DNA of 64,000 bases from Prorocentrum cordatum (GCA_963575745.1 CAUYUJ010015828.1:62001-126000), one strand, 5' to 3'. Counted from the stretch's first letter, positions 39,260 through 51,140 are shown. Program-made: numbers and translations. Notes: generated by a model from the letters alone, not told the origin.

Positions 39260-39800
39260 TCGATGACGTTGTTGATGATGATGATGGTGATGTGATGAGA
39301 ATGGTGTCCCGATGATGATGATGGTGATGATGATGATATTGACGATGCTGATGATGATGATGATGACGGTGATGGTGGTGATGATGATGGTGCCCCGATG
39401 ATGATGATGTTGGTGATGATGATGTTGCTGATAATGGTGATGGTGTCCCGATGATGATGATGTTGATGATCCTGAGGATGTTGATGATGATGGCATGATG
39501 ATGATCTGATGATGATGAGGGTGATGGTGGTGATGATGGTGCCCCGTTGATGATGAGGTCGATGATGATGCTGTTGATGATGATGGTGTCCCGATGATGA
39601 TGCTGTTGATGATGATGATGACGGTGATGGTGTCCCGATGATGATGATGATGTTGATGGTGAGGATGATGATGTGGTGATGATGATGATTTTGATGTTGG
39701 TGGCCCGATGATGGTGATGATGATGATGCTGATGCTGGTGATGATGGTGTCACGATGATGATGATGGTGATGATGATTGTTACGATGATGGTGGTGTCCC

Positions 39801-39852
<52 letters not shown>

Positions 39853-40064
39853 GTGTTGCTGATTAGGATGGTGTCCCGATGATGATGATGATCTTGATGA
39901 TGTTGTTCATGATGATGGTGGTGTTCCGATGATGCTGAGGATGGTGTCCCGATGATGATGGTGGTGATCATGATGGTGACGATGATGGTGTTCCCATGAT
40001 GATGATGGTGATTACGATGAGTCTGATGATGATGGTGATGAGGTGATGATGATGATGGTGTCCC

Positions 40065-40109
<45 letters not shown>

Positions 40110-40420
40110 AATGATGTTGATGACGTTGATGACGATGATGTTGATGATGATGACGTTGGTTGTGAGATCGATTGTGATATCGATAATGAGATCGATAGTG
40201 AGACCGAATGTGAGATCGTTTGTGAGATCGATGGTGAGATCGATAGTGATATCGATTGTGAGATCGATAGTCAGATCGATTGTGAGATCGATCGAATGAA
40301 ATAGGTCGAGTGATATTGATTGTGAGATCGATCGAGTGAGATCGATCGAGCGAGACCGATCGTGAGATCGATCGTGGGATCGATCGTGCGACCGATCGAG
40401 TGAGACGTCGATGTGTATGT
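38905..40420. repeat. 1.5-kb complex module, copy 2 (direct tandem duplicate)
   Basis: Same order of blocks as copy 1, offset about 1515 bp, starting with GGGTGAGATCGAAGTGGAAC and ending CGATCGAGTGAGACG. Confidence 0.9.
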
Positions 40421-40479
40421 GGCATGTATATTTACATTCATGTTATATACATGTAATGGCCTTCGGCCGATCACGCCAC

Positions 40480-41170
40480 CGTGCCTGGGCTGTGGGTGAT
40501 GGGTCTCCGGGATGCCTGCTGGGATGTCGCGGGGGGCCTCTCCGGGGGCCTCTTGGGGTCCGTTTTGGGGCATCTTGCGGGCCTCTCGGGGGCCTTTTGG
40601 GGTCCGTTTTGGGGCGTCTTCGGGCCCCATGGGAGGTTTCTTGGAGCCCCGTGGAGGCCTTTTGGGGTCTCCTGGGGGCCTCCTGGGGGCCTCTCGGGGC
40701 GGAAGACGCGGCTCTTCGGTTCACGTTCCCCTTCGTGGGCCCTTGTTGGGGTTGTCTTTGGGCTCTATGGGGCCGTCTTGGGCGCCTCTGGAGCCGTCTT
40801 GGGGCCCTCTTGGGCCGTGTTGGGGCCCCCCTGTGGGCCTCCTGGGGGCCGTCTTGGGGCGGTCTTGGGGGCCTCTTAGGCTATCTTGGAGCGTCGCGAG
40901 CTCGAAAGGTCGAGGACGCCCAAGTCATTGGAAAACCTATGGAAAATCAATGGTGTTGCCCTCTCGGGGCAGACTCTTGGGGCTCTCTTGGGGCTTTCTT
41001 GGGCCGTCTCGGACGCATCTTGGGACCATCTTGGGCGTCTTGGTGCGATCTTTGGGTGTCTCGGGGCCCGCTTGGACCGTCTTGTGGGCCTCTTTGGGCC
41101 CTCTTGGCCCGTGTTGGGGCCTCTTGGGCCCGAAACAGTCACGTGACAAGCCCCGAGAAGACGCGGGAAG
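40480..41170. repeat. TTGGGGCC-type mosaic minisatellite
   Basis: GGGCCTCTTGGGGTCCGTTT and GGGCCGTCTTGGG words spaced 12-36 bp. It includes two similar ATCTTGGGGCATC-led units at 40560-40630. Confidence 0.85.
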
Positions 41171-41624
41171 GTCCAAGAGATTTGTGAATTTGGGGGGACC
41201 AGGTCCTTGCAAGACTCCTCAGGAGTGGGGATCTTTATGTATGTATATATACATACAGATACATATGATACATCTCTACAATGACCCGATATTTTATAAT
41301 CTTGGACCTGCCCCCCCCCCTAACGGGACCCCTCCGCATCCTTGGTCCCGGGTGCACCCTGGACGCCCTTGCTGACGGTTTCCTGTGCTATCCGGGGAAC
41401 CTGAAGCCCCTGCTGGACCCAGGTAAGAGGCCCAGATCGGTGAGGAGGGTGGCCAGACGGCCCCGCGAGAGCTCACAGAGGCCCTAGACTCCCACCAGAC
41501 GCGCGAAGACGACCCAAAGAAGACCCCCAAGAGGCATTCGAAACGCAAAAAAGATTGATTGCGGATGGTTTTTGCGTGATTTTGGGATGCTCAGTTCTTC
41601 GATCTTCTGGGCGTTCGAGACCGC
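41171..41624. other. no recognised gene
   Basis: A short ATGTATATATACATACAG tract at 41237-41256. Otherwise nothing recognised. Confidence 0.25.
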
Positions 41625-41832
41625 CCAGGAGGTCAGAGAGTCGCCCCAAATTGAACCAAGAGGGCTTTCAGGCAGTCCAAGAGGAGAAGCCCCAAGATGG
41701 CCCAACAGGGCCGCAAGATGGCCCGAAGAGAGCCCCATGACAGCCCAAAATCGCCCCAAGACCCCTCCCGAAACATTCCAAATTGTGACCCGGTCGTTCA
41801 GGAAGACCGCGGTTGGAAGCAGGGTGGCCCGG
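41625..41832. repeat. dispersed repeat R6, copy 2
   Basis: GTCAGAGAGTCGCCCCAAAT to GGAAGACCGCGGTTGGAAGC. It is the inverted counterpart of 11190-11398. Confidence 0.85.
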
Positions 41833-42069
41833 GGAAGCCCCCAGAAGCCCCCAGCAAGAACCCAGAAGGCCCCAACAAGACCTTAAAAACTTTCGTGGGA
41901 CTTGCAAGAGGCTCTCCCAGGATGAGCCTCCGCAAAAAGAGCTTAGGATGGGGGCAACTTCGCAGGTCAAGGCGAAACTGAGGAAGAGGATGGGGAAACA
42001 GAAAGGACGGATAACCGATTACATTCTCACAACGACAATGCTGGAAAAGGCCACAACGAGTTATCGCTA

Positions 42070-42265
42070 AATGTTCCGTTTTCCCTGATTGCCCTTCTGC
42101 TTGCATGCCAAACCTCAAGGACCAAAGTGCATGGCGCGAAGCGCCAATGCGGCCTTGTGTATATCTGTAGATGCGTATACATACACACATATTTCTATGT
42201 ATATAAATATACGTATGTACACATATACATAAACACATATCTCTCTCTATATATATACACATGCG
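42070..42265. repeat. CTCAAGGACC-led segment with ATAC/TATA tract
   Basis: The segment around AAGTGCATGGCGCGAAGCGCC (about 42125-42150) resembles AAGCGTGCATGGCGAGACGC at about 45170-45190. Both lead into ATATAC tracts, so this is another two-copy repeat. Confidence 0.7.
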
Positions 42266-42419
42266 TACCCACTCGTGTAGGTTCTCCTCTTGGGCCCCCT
42301 GGACGCCCTTTGAAGAGGCTCCAAGCCCTGCCGCGCCCCCCCCGGGCGCCCTGCCGGGCCTTGCCAGCAAGCTCCAAGCGATCAGAGAAGTGGACGAAGA
42401 GGCGCAGGGCAGCCCCACG

Positions 42420-43930
42420 GCAGCGCAGTACGGCCTCAAGACGGCCCAAGAGGCCCCCAGGACGGCCCAAGAGGCCCCAAGGACGCCTCAAGGGGCCTTC
42501 AGGAGAGCCCCCAAGAGGCAAGCATCGTGCCATTCTGGGAGGAAACCGTGCATGTTTTGCATATTCGCTGTTTGTGTCGTCGCAGCAGCCTCCAAGACGG
42601 CCCAAGAAGCCTGCGAGACCGCACCAAGGCGGCCCAAGAGGCGCCCAAGAGGGCTTCGAGCCAGGCCAAGAGGTCCCCAAGATTGCCCCAAGACGGCAGC
42701 AAAGAAGCTCACGAGGCCCCCAGAGGCTCCAAAGAGAGACCCACGAGGGCCATGGGAGGTCCACAAGAGGGCCCCAGTTTTTCAGGAGAGTCCCACGGCG
42801 CCGCAAGACGGCCTCAAGATTGCCCTCAAGGCTCCCAAGACGGCCCAAGAGGCCCCCACGACGCCCGAAGAGGACTCCTGGAATCCCCAAGATGCAAGCA
42901 TCGCCCCATTCCCGAAGGAACACATCCATGTTTAGCATCTTCGCCTTCTGTGTCGTAGCAGCGTCCAAGACGACCCAAGAAGCCTGCGAGATCGCCGCAA
43001 GGCGGCCCAAGAGGCCCCCAAAAGGGCTTCAAGCTGGGCCAAAAACACCCCAAGGCAGCCCCAAGACGGCCGCAAGGAAGCTCACTAGGCCCCCAAAGCT
43101 CCCAAGAGAGACCCACGAGGGCCATGGGAGGTCCACAAGAGGGCCCCAGTTTTCCAGGAGAGCGCCTCCAGACGGCCCTCAAGGCCCCCAAGACGGCCCA
43201 GGAGGCCCCAACGACGCCCCAAGAGGCCCCCAGGAGAGTCCCCAAGAGGCAAAAATCGTTCCACTCCCTGCGGAAAGCGAGCATGTTTAGCATCTTCGCT
43301 TTCTGTGTCGTCGCAGCGTCCAAGACGGCCCAAGAAGCCTGCGAGGTCGCCCCAGGGCTGCCCGAGGGGCCCCCAAGAGGGCGTCGAGCCGGGCCTACCA
43401 AAAACCTAAGGCAGCCCCAAGACGGCCCCAAAGAAGCTCACGAGGCCCCCAGATGCTCCAAAGAGAGACCCACGAGGGCCATGGGAGGTCCACAAGGGGG
43501 CCCCAGTTTTTCAGGAGGGCCCCACTTCGGCGCAAGACGGCCTCCAGACGGCCCAGAGGCCGCAAGACGGCCCAAGAGGCCCCCACGACGCCCCCAGAGG
43601 ATCTCAGGAAAGCCCCCAAGAGGCAAACATCGCCCCGTTCCCGAAGGAAACCATACAGTTTCAGCATCTTCGCTTTCTGTGTCGTAGCAGCGTCCAAGAC
43701 GGCCCAAGAAGCCTGCGAGGTCGCTCCAAGGCGGCCCAAGAGGCCCCCAAGCTTCAAGCCGGGCCAAGAGCACCCTAAGGCAGCCCCAAGACGGCCCCAA
43801 AGATGCTCACGAGGCCCCCAAAGGCTCCCAAGAGAGACCCACGAGGGCCATGGTAGGTCGACAAGAGGGCCCCAGTTTTCCAGGAGGGCCCCACGGCGGC
43901 GCAAGACGGCCTCCAGACGGCCCTCAAGGC
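42420..43930. repeat. about 365-bp satellite, four tandem units
   Basis: Units are marked by TTTAGCATCTTCGCTTTCTG with TGTCGTCGCAGCGTCCAAGA and the landmark position 42557, 42933, 43288 and 43662 (spacing 376, 355 and 374 bp). The rest of each unit is the CCCAAGAGGCCCCCAAG mosaic with a conserved GGGCCATGGGAGGTCCACAA segment. Frames in it give Pro/Arg-rich products and are not regarded as genes. Confidence 0.9.
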
Positions 43931-44770
43931 CCCCAAGACGGCCCAAGTTCGGGCCCCCTGGGCTGCTCGGAAGCCCCCCCGCGGGCTCTGCTCGGACGCC
44001 CGTGTAGAGGGCTCCTTCGTCGCCCTAGCTTTCTCGGAGGGTCTAAAGAGGCTTCCAACATTGCCCAAGGCAGCTCGTCGACGGCTCCGAAGCACACCAA
44101 AATGCCCAAGAGGCGTCTAAGTCGCACCCCATAGCTTAAGATCGTTCATGTTTTTTCGATGCTTGAAGGCTTTCGGCGTCCTCGCCTTCTCGCGCTTCCA
44201 CGCTCCAAGACGGCCCAAGAAAGGCCAAGAACCGCTCCAAGAGAGGCTCAAAACGATCCACGCGGGCTTCAAGACGGCCCATGAAGCCCCCCAAAGGCTT
44301 CCCAAACGACCCAAGCGGGTCCGTAAACGGCCCAAGAGAACGTCAAAACGGCCCCCAACCAGACCAAAACGGGCCAAGACAGCCTCAAGAAGGCTCCAAC
44401 AAAAGCCCAGGACATGGAACACGAACTCGCATTCCGAACCTATCGCTTCAAAACCGCCCCAGGATCTTCCCAGGGGCTTCCCCAGCGCCTCCGCGACGCC
44501 CCAAGAAGCCCTGTTTTTTGCGTCTTGGGAGTGCTCTTGGAGGCCTCTTGGGGCGTCTTGGATGCCTTCTGGGGCTGTCTGGGTGCCACCTTGGGCGTCT
44601 TGGAGCGATCATCGGGCGTCTCGGACCCCTCTTGGACCGTATGGGGGGCCTATTGGGGCCTTCTGGGGCAATCCTGAGAGCCTTGAAGACGGGCCCAGGA
44701 GTTCTGGCATCTTTGAGCAGCAGGGCCCAGGATACTTTTGGACCGGGCACCCCCAGGGGCTGCCACGCGC
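43931..44770. repeat. diverged CCCAAGACGG and TTGGGGCC mosaics
   Basis: Minus-orientation mosaic to about 44460, then plus-orientation mosaic (44500-44760), so the word strand switches near 44470. Confidence 0.75.
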
Positions 44771-44879
44771 GCGCGAGCTAGACATTTCCTGAACCTGTCA
44801 CCGGAGCTCTTTCTGGCCCGTTGGGCCGCCGAATTTGTACGTTACTCCCCGCGCGCGCAGGCGCGTGTCCCTGTATTTG

Positions 44880-45240
44880 CACATGGATACATACATGTAT
44901 GTGTGTACACGTAGAGATATACAAGTAGGCATGATACATATGTATGCGCACCCACCGTTCGACGTTATACCATATATATATATATATAAATATTCATAGC
45001 AACATGCACTTACACACATATGTGATCACTATACAGATAATTATATATATGTATAAATAAATAGATGTATCTATGTATGCATGCACGTGCGCGTGTACAC
45101 ATGCATGCGCCTAGTCATGCGCGAATGTACACGCGCACGCACGCCGCCTGCGCGCGAAACTCAAGGGACAAGCGTGCATGGCGAGACGCGCCAACGCAGT
45201 CTTATATATATAGAGATATATACAGATATACATATTGTGT
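44880..45240. repeat. TATA/CATG-rich tetramer tracts and a CTCAAGGGAC-led segment
   Basis: ACATGTATGTG, CATATATATATATA and ATGCATGCACGTGCGCG words, then the segment homologous to 42110-42165. Confidence 0.7.
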
Positions 45241-45305
45241 ATCCTCCTCCTCATCATTATCACTATCATCATCACCGTCGTCGTCATCATCACCACCATC
45301 ACCAC

Positions 45306-45362
<57 letters not shown>

Positions 45363-45421
45363 TTTCATCATCATCATCATCATCATCATCGCCATCGCCA
45401 CCATCACCATCATCACCATCG

Positions 45422-45452
<31 letters not shown>

Positions 45453-45780
45453 CGTCATCATCATCGCCATCGCCACCATCACCATCCCCACCATCGTCAT
45501 CATCATCACCATCACCACCATTATCAGCATCACAATCATCATCATCGCCATCATCACCATCATCACCATCATCACCATCGTCACCATCATCATCATCAGC
45601 ATCATCACCATCATCACCATCATCACCACCACCATCGTCATCATCACCATCAGCATCATCACCATCATCACCATCATCACCACCACCATCGTCCTCGTCA
45701 TCATCACCATCATCACCATCATCACCACCACCCTCATCATCGTCATCATCACCATCATCACCATCATCAGCAGAAGCATC
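45241..45780. repeat. ATC/CAT triplet array
   Basis: About 540 bp of CATCATCAC units. It yields poly-His, poly-Ile and poly-Ser frames that are not genes. Confidence 0.95.
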
Positions 45781-45904
45781 ATCTGCTGGAGTTCCGGGGG
45801 CCCGGCCCGGGCCAGGACACCCTCCCAGGCACCGGAAATCGGGACCCCCGTTCAGGGCTTCCTGGGCCTCCCTCCGGCGGCCCAAAAGAGTTTTTCAGGA
45901 GGGA

Positions 45905-46020
45905 AAGGACACACAGACATAATGAATCGTCGGTTCCCCAGGAAAGATGTGAAAATATGGGCAGTGGGGGGGAAGACAAAAACCCAGAAAATACAGGAAA
46001 ACATTGGGAATCTTTGTATT
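45905..46020. repeat. dispersed repeat R1, copy 7
   Basis: ACACACAGACATAATGAATC, GGTTCCCCAGGAAAG and GGGCAGTGGGGGGGAAGACA in R1 order. Confidence 0.85.
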
Positions 46021-46029
46021 TGTGTATCT

Positions 46030-47580
46030 TTATTCTCTTGCACAGCTGTGCTCTAGAGCTCGGACCTCTTTACTTTCGTGGTTCGTTCGTTCGTGGTTCG
46101 TCGTCCTCCCTGGCCCTCTCAGTCCCTGGATCCCACCCTCCCCCGAGCCTCCCAGGATCACCCGCTGGCCTGCCCCTGGCCTCCCCCGGAGCCTCCCGGG
46201 CCTCCCAGGATCATCACCCGTGGTTCGTTCGTTCGTGGTTCGTCGTCCTCCCTGGCCCTCTCGGGCCCTGGACCCCCCCCTCCCCCGGGCCTCCCAGGAT
46301 CACCCGCTGGCCTGCCCCTGCTTGAGCCCTCGACCCCTCCTTCCCCCGAGCCTCCCAGGGCAGCCCCCCTGGGCCGCCGAGCCTTTATTTTCGTGGTTCG
46401 TTCGTTCGTGGTTCGTCGTCCTCCCTGGCCACCTCGGGCCCTGGACCCCCCCCTCCCCCGGGCCTCCCAGGAGCTGGCCTGCCCCTGCTACCCCTCCTTC
46501 CCAGGGCAGCCCCCCTGGGCCGCCGAAGCCTTTATTTTCGTGGTTCGTTCGTTCGTGGTTCGTCGTCCTCCCTGGCCCTCTCGGGCCCTGGACCCCCCCC
46601 TCCCCCGGGCCTCTCAGGATCACCCGCTGGCCTGCCCCTGCTTGCCTGGCCCTCGACCCCTCCTTCCCCCGGGCCTCCCAGGGCAGCCCCCCTGGGCCGC
46701 CGAAGCCTTTATTTTCGTGGTTCGTTCGTTCGTGGTTCGTCGTCCTCCCTGGCCACCTCGGGCCCTGGACCCCCCCCTCCCCCGGGCCTCCCAGGATCAC
46801 CCGCTGGCCTGCCCCTGCTTCCCTGGGCCCTGGACCCCTCCTGCCCACGGGCCTCCCAGGGCAGCCCCCCTGGGCCGCCGAAGCCTTTATTCTCTTGCAC
46901 AGCTGTGCTCTAGAGCTCGGACATCTTTACTTTCGTCGTCGTTCGTTCGTTCGTTCGTCCCCCTGGGCCCTCCCCTTGGGACCCCTTGGGACCCCCTGGG
47001 CCTCCCCCCGCTTCTCTGGGCCACCTCCCCGTGGATCCCCTGGGCCTCCCCCCGCTTCTCTGGGCCACCTCCACGTGGAGGCTCTCTGGGCCTCCTCCTC
47101 CTCCTCCTCCTCCTCCTCCTCCTCCTCCTCCTCCTCCTCCTCATCCTGTCCAGGCTGGAGACCCCTCCGTCCAGGCTTCCCAGGGCCCCTCCGTCCAGGC
47201 TTCCCAGGGCAGCCCCCCTCCGTCCAGGGGCGCTGTTGCCACCTGGGTCCGTCACGAACGCATCTTGGGCCACTCTGCTGGAGTCGGTGGACTACCCAGC
47301 TCGTGCTCGAAATCAATTTCGACCCAGGCATATTCCGTATGGAGGTCTCCCTTCATTCGGGTACCCTTCTCCCTCATCCTGCTCCTCCTGCTCCTCCTGC
47401 CGAGCCTCCCAGGATCACCCGCTGGCCTGCCCCTGCTTCCCTGGGCCCTGGACCCCTCCTGCCCACGGGCCTCCCAGGGCAGCCCCCCTGGGCCGCCGAA
47501 GCCTTTATTCTCTTGCACAGCTGTGCTCTAGAGCTCGGACCTCTTTATTTTCGTCGTCGTTCGTTCGTTCGTTCGTCATT
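46030..47580. repeat. tandem array with GTTCGTTCGTTCGTGG units and GCACAGCTGTGC segments
   Basis: Five units start with GTTCGTTCGTTCGTGG at 46081, 46223, 46397, 46543 and 46720 (spacing 142, 174, 146 and 177). The longer segment TCTTGCACAGCTGTGCTCTA with GAGCTCGGAC marks 46030, 46888 and 47505. A CTC array (about 47090-47142) and CGTCCAGGCTTCCCAGGG repeats lie inside. Confidence 0.9.
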
Positions 47581-47689
47581 CGTCCTCCCCCCCACCCCCC
47601 GGCCACAGAAGGAAACTCCTGGAGGAAGGAGGCGAATGCCTCCTGTCCCTCTCAGCTCCTTGGTGCAAGAGCTAGGGCACGCGTGCCAC

Positions 47690-47712
47690 TTGTTTGTGTG
47701 TCCCAGGGCCCC
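47690..47712. repeat. dispersed repeat R1, isolated end
   Basis: TTGTTTGTGTGTCCCAGGGC matches only the last part of R1. Confidence 0.6.
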
Positions 47713-48310
47713 TTCACAGTTGTGTGGAGCGAATGCAAAAACGACCAGAGCTTCAAGACGGCCCAAGTGGATCAGATCCCCCAAGGGTGTCTCAGGATCT
47801 CGGCTGCAGGGTGCAGGGGGCGTGCCAGCCACAGTCGTTGTTGCGCCGATGCCCTGGGAGGCAGTCTAGTTTCGGGCGGGTAGTCAAAGACTTTTCTGCC
47901 TTGCTGGCTCGCGGGCACGAAGCCTCGCATGGCTGAGCCGCAGGACCTGGCCGATCCCGTCGATTGACGTTTGTGTCGGCCAGTCTTGGCCTTTTTCCGA
48001 GGCGCCAGAGCCAGCGTGCGAGAGGGTTGCTGTTGCCGCACGTCCTGCCTCAGCTTTAGCGCCTCCTACCGAGGCAGTTGACAGGAGGTACGAGCAGGCG
48101 GGGTCTCATCAACTTGAAAAAGTCACGACGTCGGAGGCCTGGGTGCGTGGAGGTCCCCAGCGGTCACACAGGGCCTCCTGCAGCGTCTGGTGGCCCCCAA
48201 GCTGTCGAACATTGGATATATTCGGTCCTCGAACTTTGGACCTCGATCATCGATCTTCGGCGACGGACAGTAAGGAAGGAGGAGTGCATGAGCAAAGATG
48301 GTGACGTTGA
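47713..48310. other. no recognised gene
   Basis: A minus-strand frame (47772-48041) has a basic stretch (PRKKAKTGRHKR) but no recognisable domain. Confidence 0.3.
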
Positions 48311-48575
48311 TGAGGAGGAGGACTTGGAGGAGGAGGAAGAGCAGGAGGAGGAGGAGGAGGAGGAGGAAGAGCAGGAGGATGGTTGTTCCTCTGCGAGCCG
48401 TGAGGCAGGACCGAGGGGGCCAACAGTTGAGCCCACGATCGAGGTCGCGCTCTGTGAGCGACCTCCCTGAGACAAACGAGTCCGACGCTGTTCGTCGGAC
48501 CACGCGGCGGGCAGCCGGCTCAGCCCAGGAGGAGGAGGAGGAGGAGGAGGAGGAGGAGGAGGAGGAGGACAAGCC
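48311..48575. repeat. GGA arrays with unique spacer
   Basis: GGAGGA arrays at 48311-48380 and 48528-48570. Confidence 0.85.
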
Positions 48576-49040
48576 CTAAGGGCGCGGGATACAGATGCCA
48601 AAGGACGAGCCCGTCCAATGGCCCAGGGGAACGGAGGCGCAGCCTGCATCGCGCCTCTCCCGCCACAGGCAGGGCCCATGGTCCGCGCGGCCAGTCGGTG
48701 GGTCGGCAGGCTGGGCACCGCCCACGGAGAAAGCACCACGGGCAGCACGGGACGAGAGCGAGGGGGATGCAGTAATGTAAAGTCCAGCCTGGCGACAGCC
48801 GAAGCAGGGCTATCCCTTCAAAGCACGGCCACGAGTCAGAGTCATCCGCATATCCAGCCGTGACAGCAGTTGCTTCACTTTACCATTCTGACGTAGCACC
48901 CCGCAGATGCGGATAAGAGTGAGGGGGCGGTGGGGACGTCGGCAGTTTGCGAGACTCTGGAGAAGCCCGCCGTAGGCACAGAAGCTTCACAAATTATGCA
49001 ACGAGCCCGCCGCAGGCGCAGATTTTTTCGTTATACCAAA
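48576..49040. other. no recognised feature
   Basis: Mixed-composition DNA. AGCCCGCCG(T/C)AGGC(A/G)CAG occurs twice (about 48965 and 49008). Confidence 0.25.
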
Positions 49041-49540
49041 TCTGGGTAGGTCGCGGGTGGGTCGCAAATGGGTCGCGGGTGGGGCGCGGGTGTAGAGGGT
49101 AGAAAATCCACCCCGTAATAATCACCCCGACAAGCGAAGCCGTTTAGTAAACGCACACAAGGAATGAATCGAACATGGCAGGGCTGTTAAGTCAACGCCA
49201 AGGGCCGTTTAGTAAACGTCAACTGTCGGGTCCGGTGGTTTTTCCGCCTTTGAGGGTTGGTCGCGGGGTGGGTCGCGAGCGGGTCGCGGGGTGGGTCGCG
49301 GGTGGGTCGCGGATGGGTCGCGGATGGGTCGCGGGGTGGGTCGCGGGCGGGTCGCGGGGTGGGTCGCGGGGTGGGTCGCGGGGTGGGTCGCGGGTGGGTC
49401 GCGGGGTTGGTCGCGAGTGGGTCGCGGGTTGGGTCGCGGGTGGGTCGCGGGGTGGGTCGCGTGGTTGGTCGCGGGGTGGGTCGCGGGGTGGGTCGCGGGG
49501 TGGGTCGCGGGTGGGTCGCGGGTTGGACGACGACAACAAA
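49040..49540. repeat. GGGTCGCGGGTG dodecamer array
   Basis: Dense GGTCGCGGG(G/T)TGG units at 49255-49535, with sparser units from about 49048. Confidence 0.95.
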
Positions 49541-49854
49541 CAGCAACGATGTTTCCACAGGAAGCATGCGACCATCATGCTAACCATCCACATCATGGGG
49601 GACTCTTGTTCTATAGCGGGGTCCGTCATTCCCATTCCCAGATCTCCCGCCCAATGAGGTCTTGCAAACACCTCCTCCGAGGAATTTCAACATATCCCGC
49701 CTCGAAAACACATGGCCGCGCCTTGCTGCGCCGATGCGAAACCGCCAGTGGAACCCCAGCGAAGTGGAAAGCACAAGGAAGTATCGAACGACAAGATTGC
49801 CTTGGTGGGGATGAGGGTTGTCGGCGGTGAGGCAAGCACCTGGCCCTGAATAGA
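49541..49854. other. no recognised feature
   Basis: Unique-looking DNA. No motif found in either strand. Confidence 0.25.
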
Positions 49855-50665
49855 AAGGGAGGAAGTCTCGAGCAGGGCTGCTGTTGTTGCTGGGAGCGGC
49901 GCCAATGTTAAAGAGAGTAGAGGGCTAGTCCAGCGTAAAGCAAAACGAAGTCTCGAGAGGGAACGCTGGTTTTGTTGGGACGGCGGCTTTCGGCGGCGAG
50001 GAGGAACACCGCCTTGAGAAAGAAAGGTGGAAACATCGAGCGGGAGCCGTGCTTTTGTCGGGACGGAAGCTGTCGGCGGCGAGGAACAGCACCGTCCCGA
50101 GGAAAAAATAATCAGGACATCTCGAGCGGGAGCGTGGTGCTTGCTGGGAGCGGCGCCAATTCAAAAGAGAAAAGGGCGCCAGGTCAGCGTAAAACGGAAG
50201 GAAGTCTCGGGCGGGAGCGCTGGTTTTGTCGGGTGGCGGTTTTCGGCGGCGAGGAGGAACACCGCCTTGAGTAACAAGGGAGGAAGCATCGAGCGGGAGC
50301 CGTGGTTTTGTCGGGACGGGGGCTGTCGACGGCGAAGAAGAGCACCGGCTTCAGGAAGAAAGGAGGAAGCCTCGAGCGGGAGCGTTGTTCTTGCTGGGAG
50401 CGGTGCCAATTCAAAAGAGAATAGGGCGCCAATCCAGCGTAAAACGGAAGTCTCGGGCGGGAGCGCCAGTTTTGTCGGGGCGATGGTTTTCGGCGGCGCG
50501 GAGGAGCACCGCCTTGAGCGGGAGCGTTGCTTTTGCTGGGGGCGGCGCCGATGAGAGAAAGACTAGCGCGCCAGTCTAAGGTAAAGCGGGAGGAATTCTC
50601 GAGCGTCGGCGGCGAGCAAGAACACCAGCCCTGAGTAAAGAAGGAGGAAGTCTCGAGCGGGAGCG
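49855..50665. repeat. about 249-bp higher-order repeat
   Basis: The landmark GGCGCCAATT/G with CAAAAGAG or TTAAAGAG occurs at about 49903, 50151 and 50401. Each larger unit is made of about 75-bp subunits with CTCGAGCGGGAGC, TTTTGTCGGGACGG and CGGCGGCGAGGA. Confidence 0.85.
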
Positions 50666-50666
50666 T

Positions 50667-50698
<32 letters not shown>

Positions 50699-50734
50699 CT
50701 GTTGTTGTTGTTGTTGCTGTTGTTGTTGGTGTCG

Positions 50735-50823
<89 letters not shown>
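50666..50823. repeat. GTT triplet array
   Basis: About 155 bp of TTG triplets with few interruptions. Confidence 0.95.
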
Positions 50824-50824
<1 letters not shown>

Positions 50825-50987
50825 GGGGGACGGTTTTGGCGGTCCCCCAAACCGCTTGAGCGTGAGCCGCATTTTCAATGACAATATGTAGCCGGCGCCT
50901 CGGTGAGAGCGCTAAAGCGCCTTCAAGATGTCCAACAATAATATTTGTTTTTAGTAATTAACACTCAACAGCAACAACAGCAACAAC

Positions 50988-51140
50988 AACAATCATTCTA
51001 AGACTGTTCGCTTTTACTTACCCGTGTGTCGTTCAAAACGAGTTCGTTCAAAACGATTTCCCCACACCCTCGATGCCCGCCCTTTCTTTTCTTCGATACC
51101 CCCTTTGGGGGGATTGTTTCTCTTTGCGGGGGGCGGCGGG
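50988..51140. repeat. dispersed repeat R5, copy 1
   Basis: AACAATCATT, AAGACTGTTCGC, CCCTCGAT and CCTTTGGGGGG occur in the same order at 54513-54650. Confidence 0.75.

Noticed and set aside
42127-43290. 387-residue Pro/Arg-rich open frame
   Set aside because: It is a frame through the 365-bp satellite and the CCCAAGAGG mosaic. All three frames and both strands are similarly open and no motif is present.
46030-47580. CRISPR-like array
   Set aside because: Regularly spaced repeats are present, but the intervening sequences are themselves near-identical, so they are not spacers, and the host is eukaryotic.
46004-47869. 621-residue open frame, the longest in the window
   Set aside because: It follows the 46030-47580 tandem array. 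A second frame of 601 residues overlaps it on the same strand, showing that openness is due to repeat composition.
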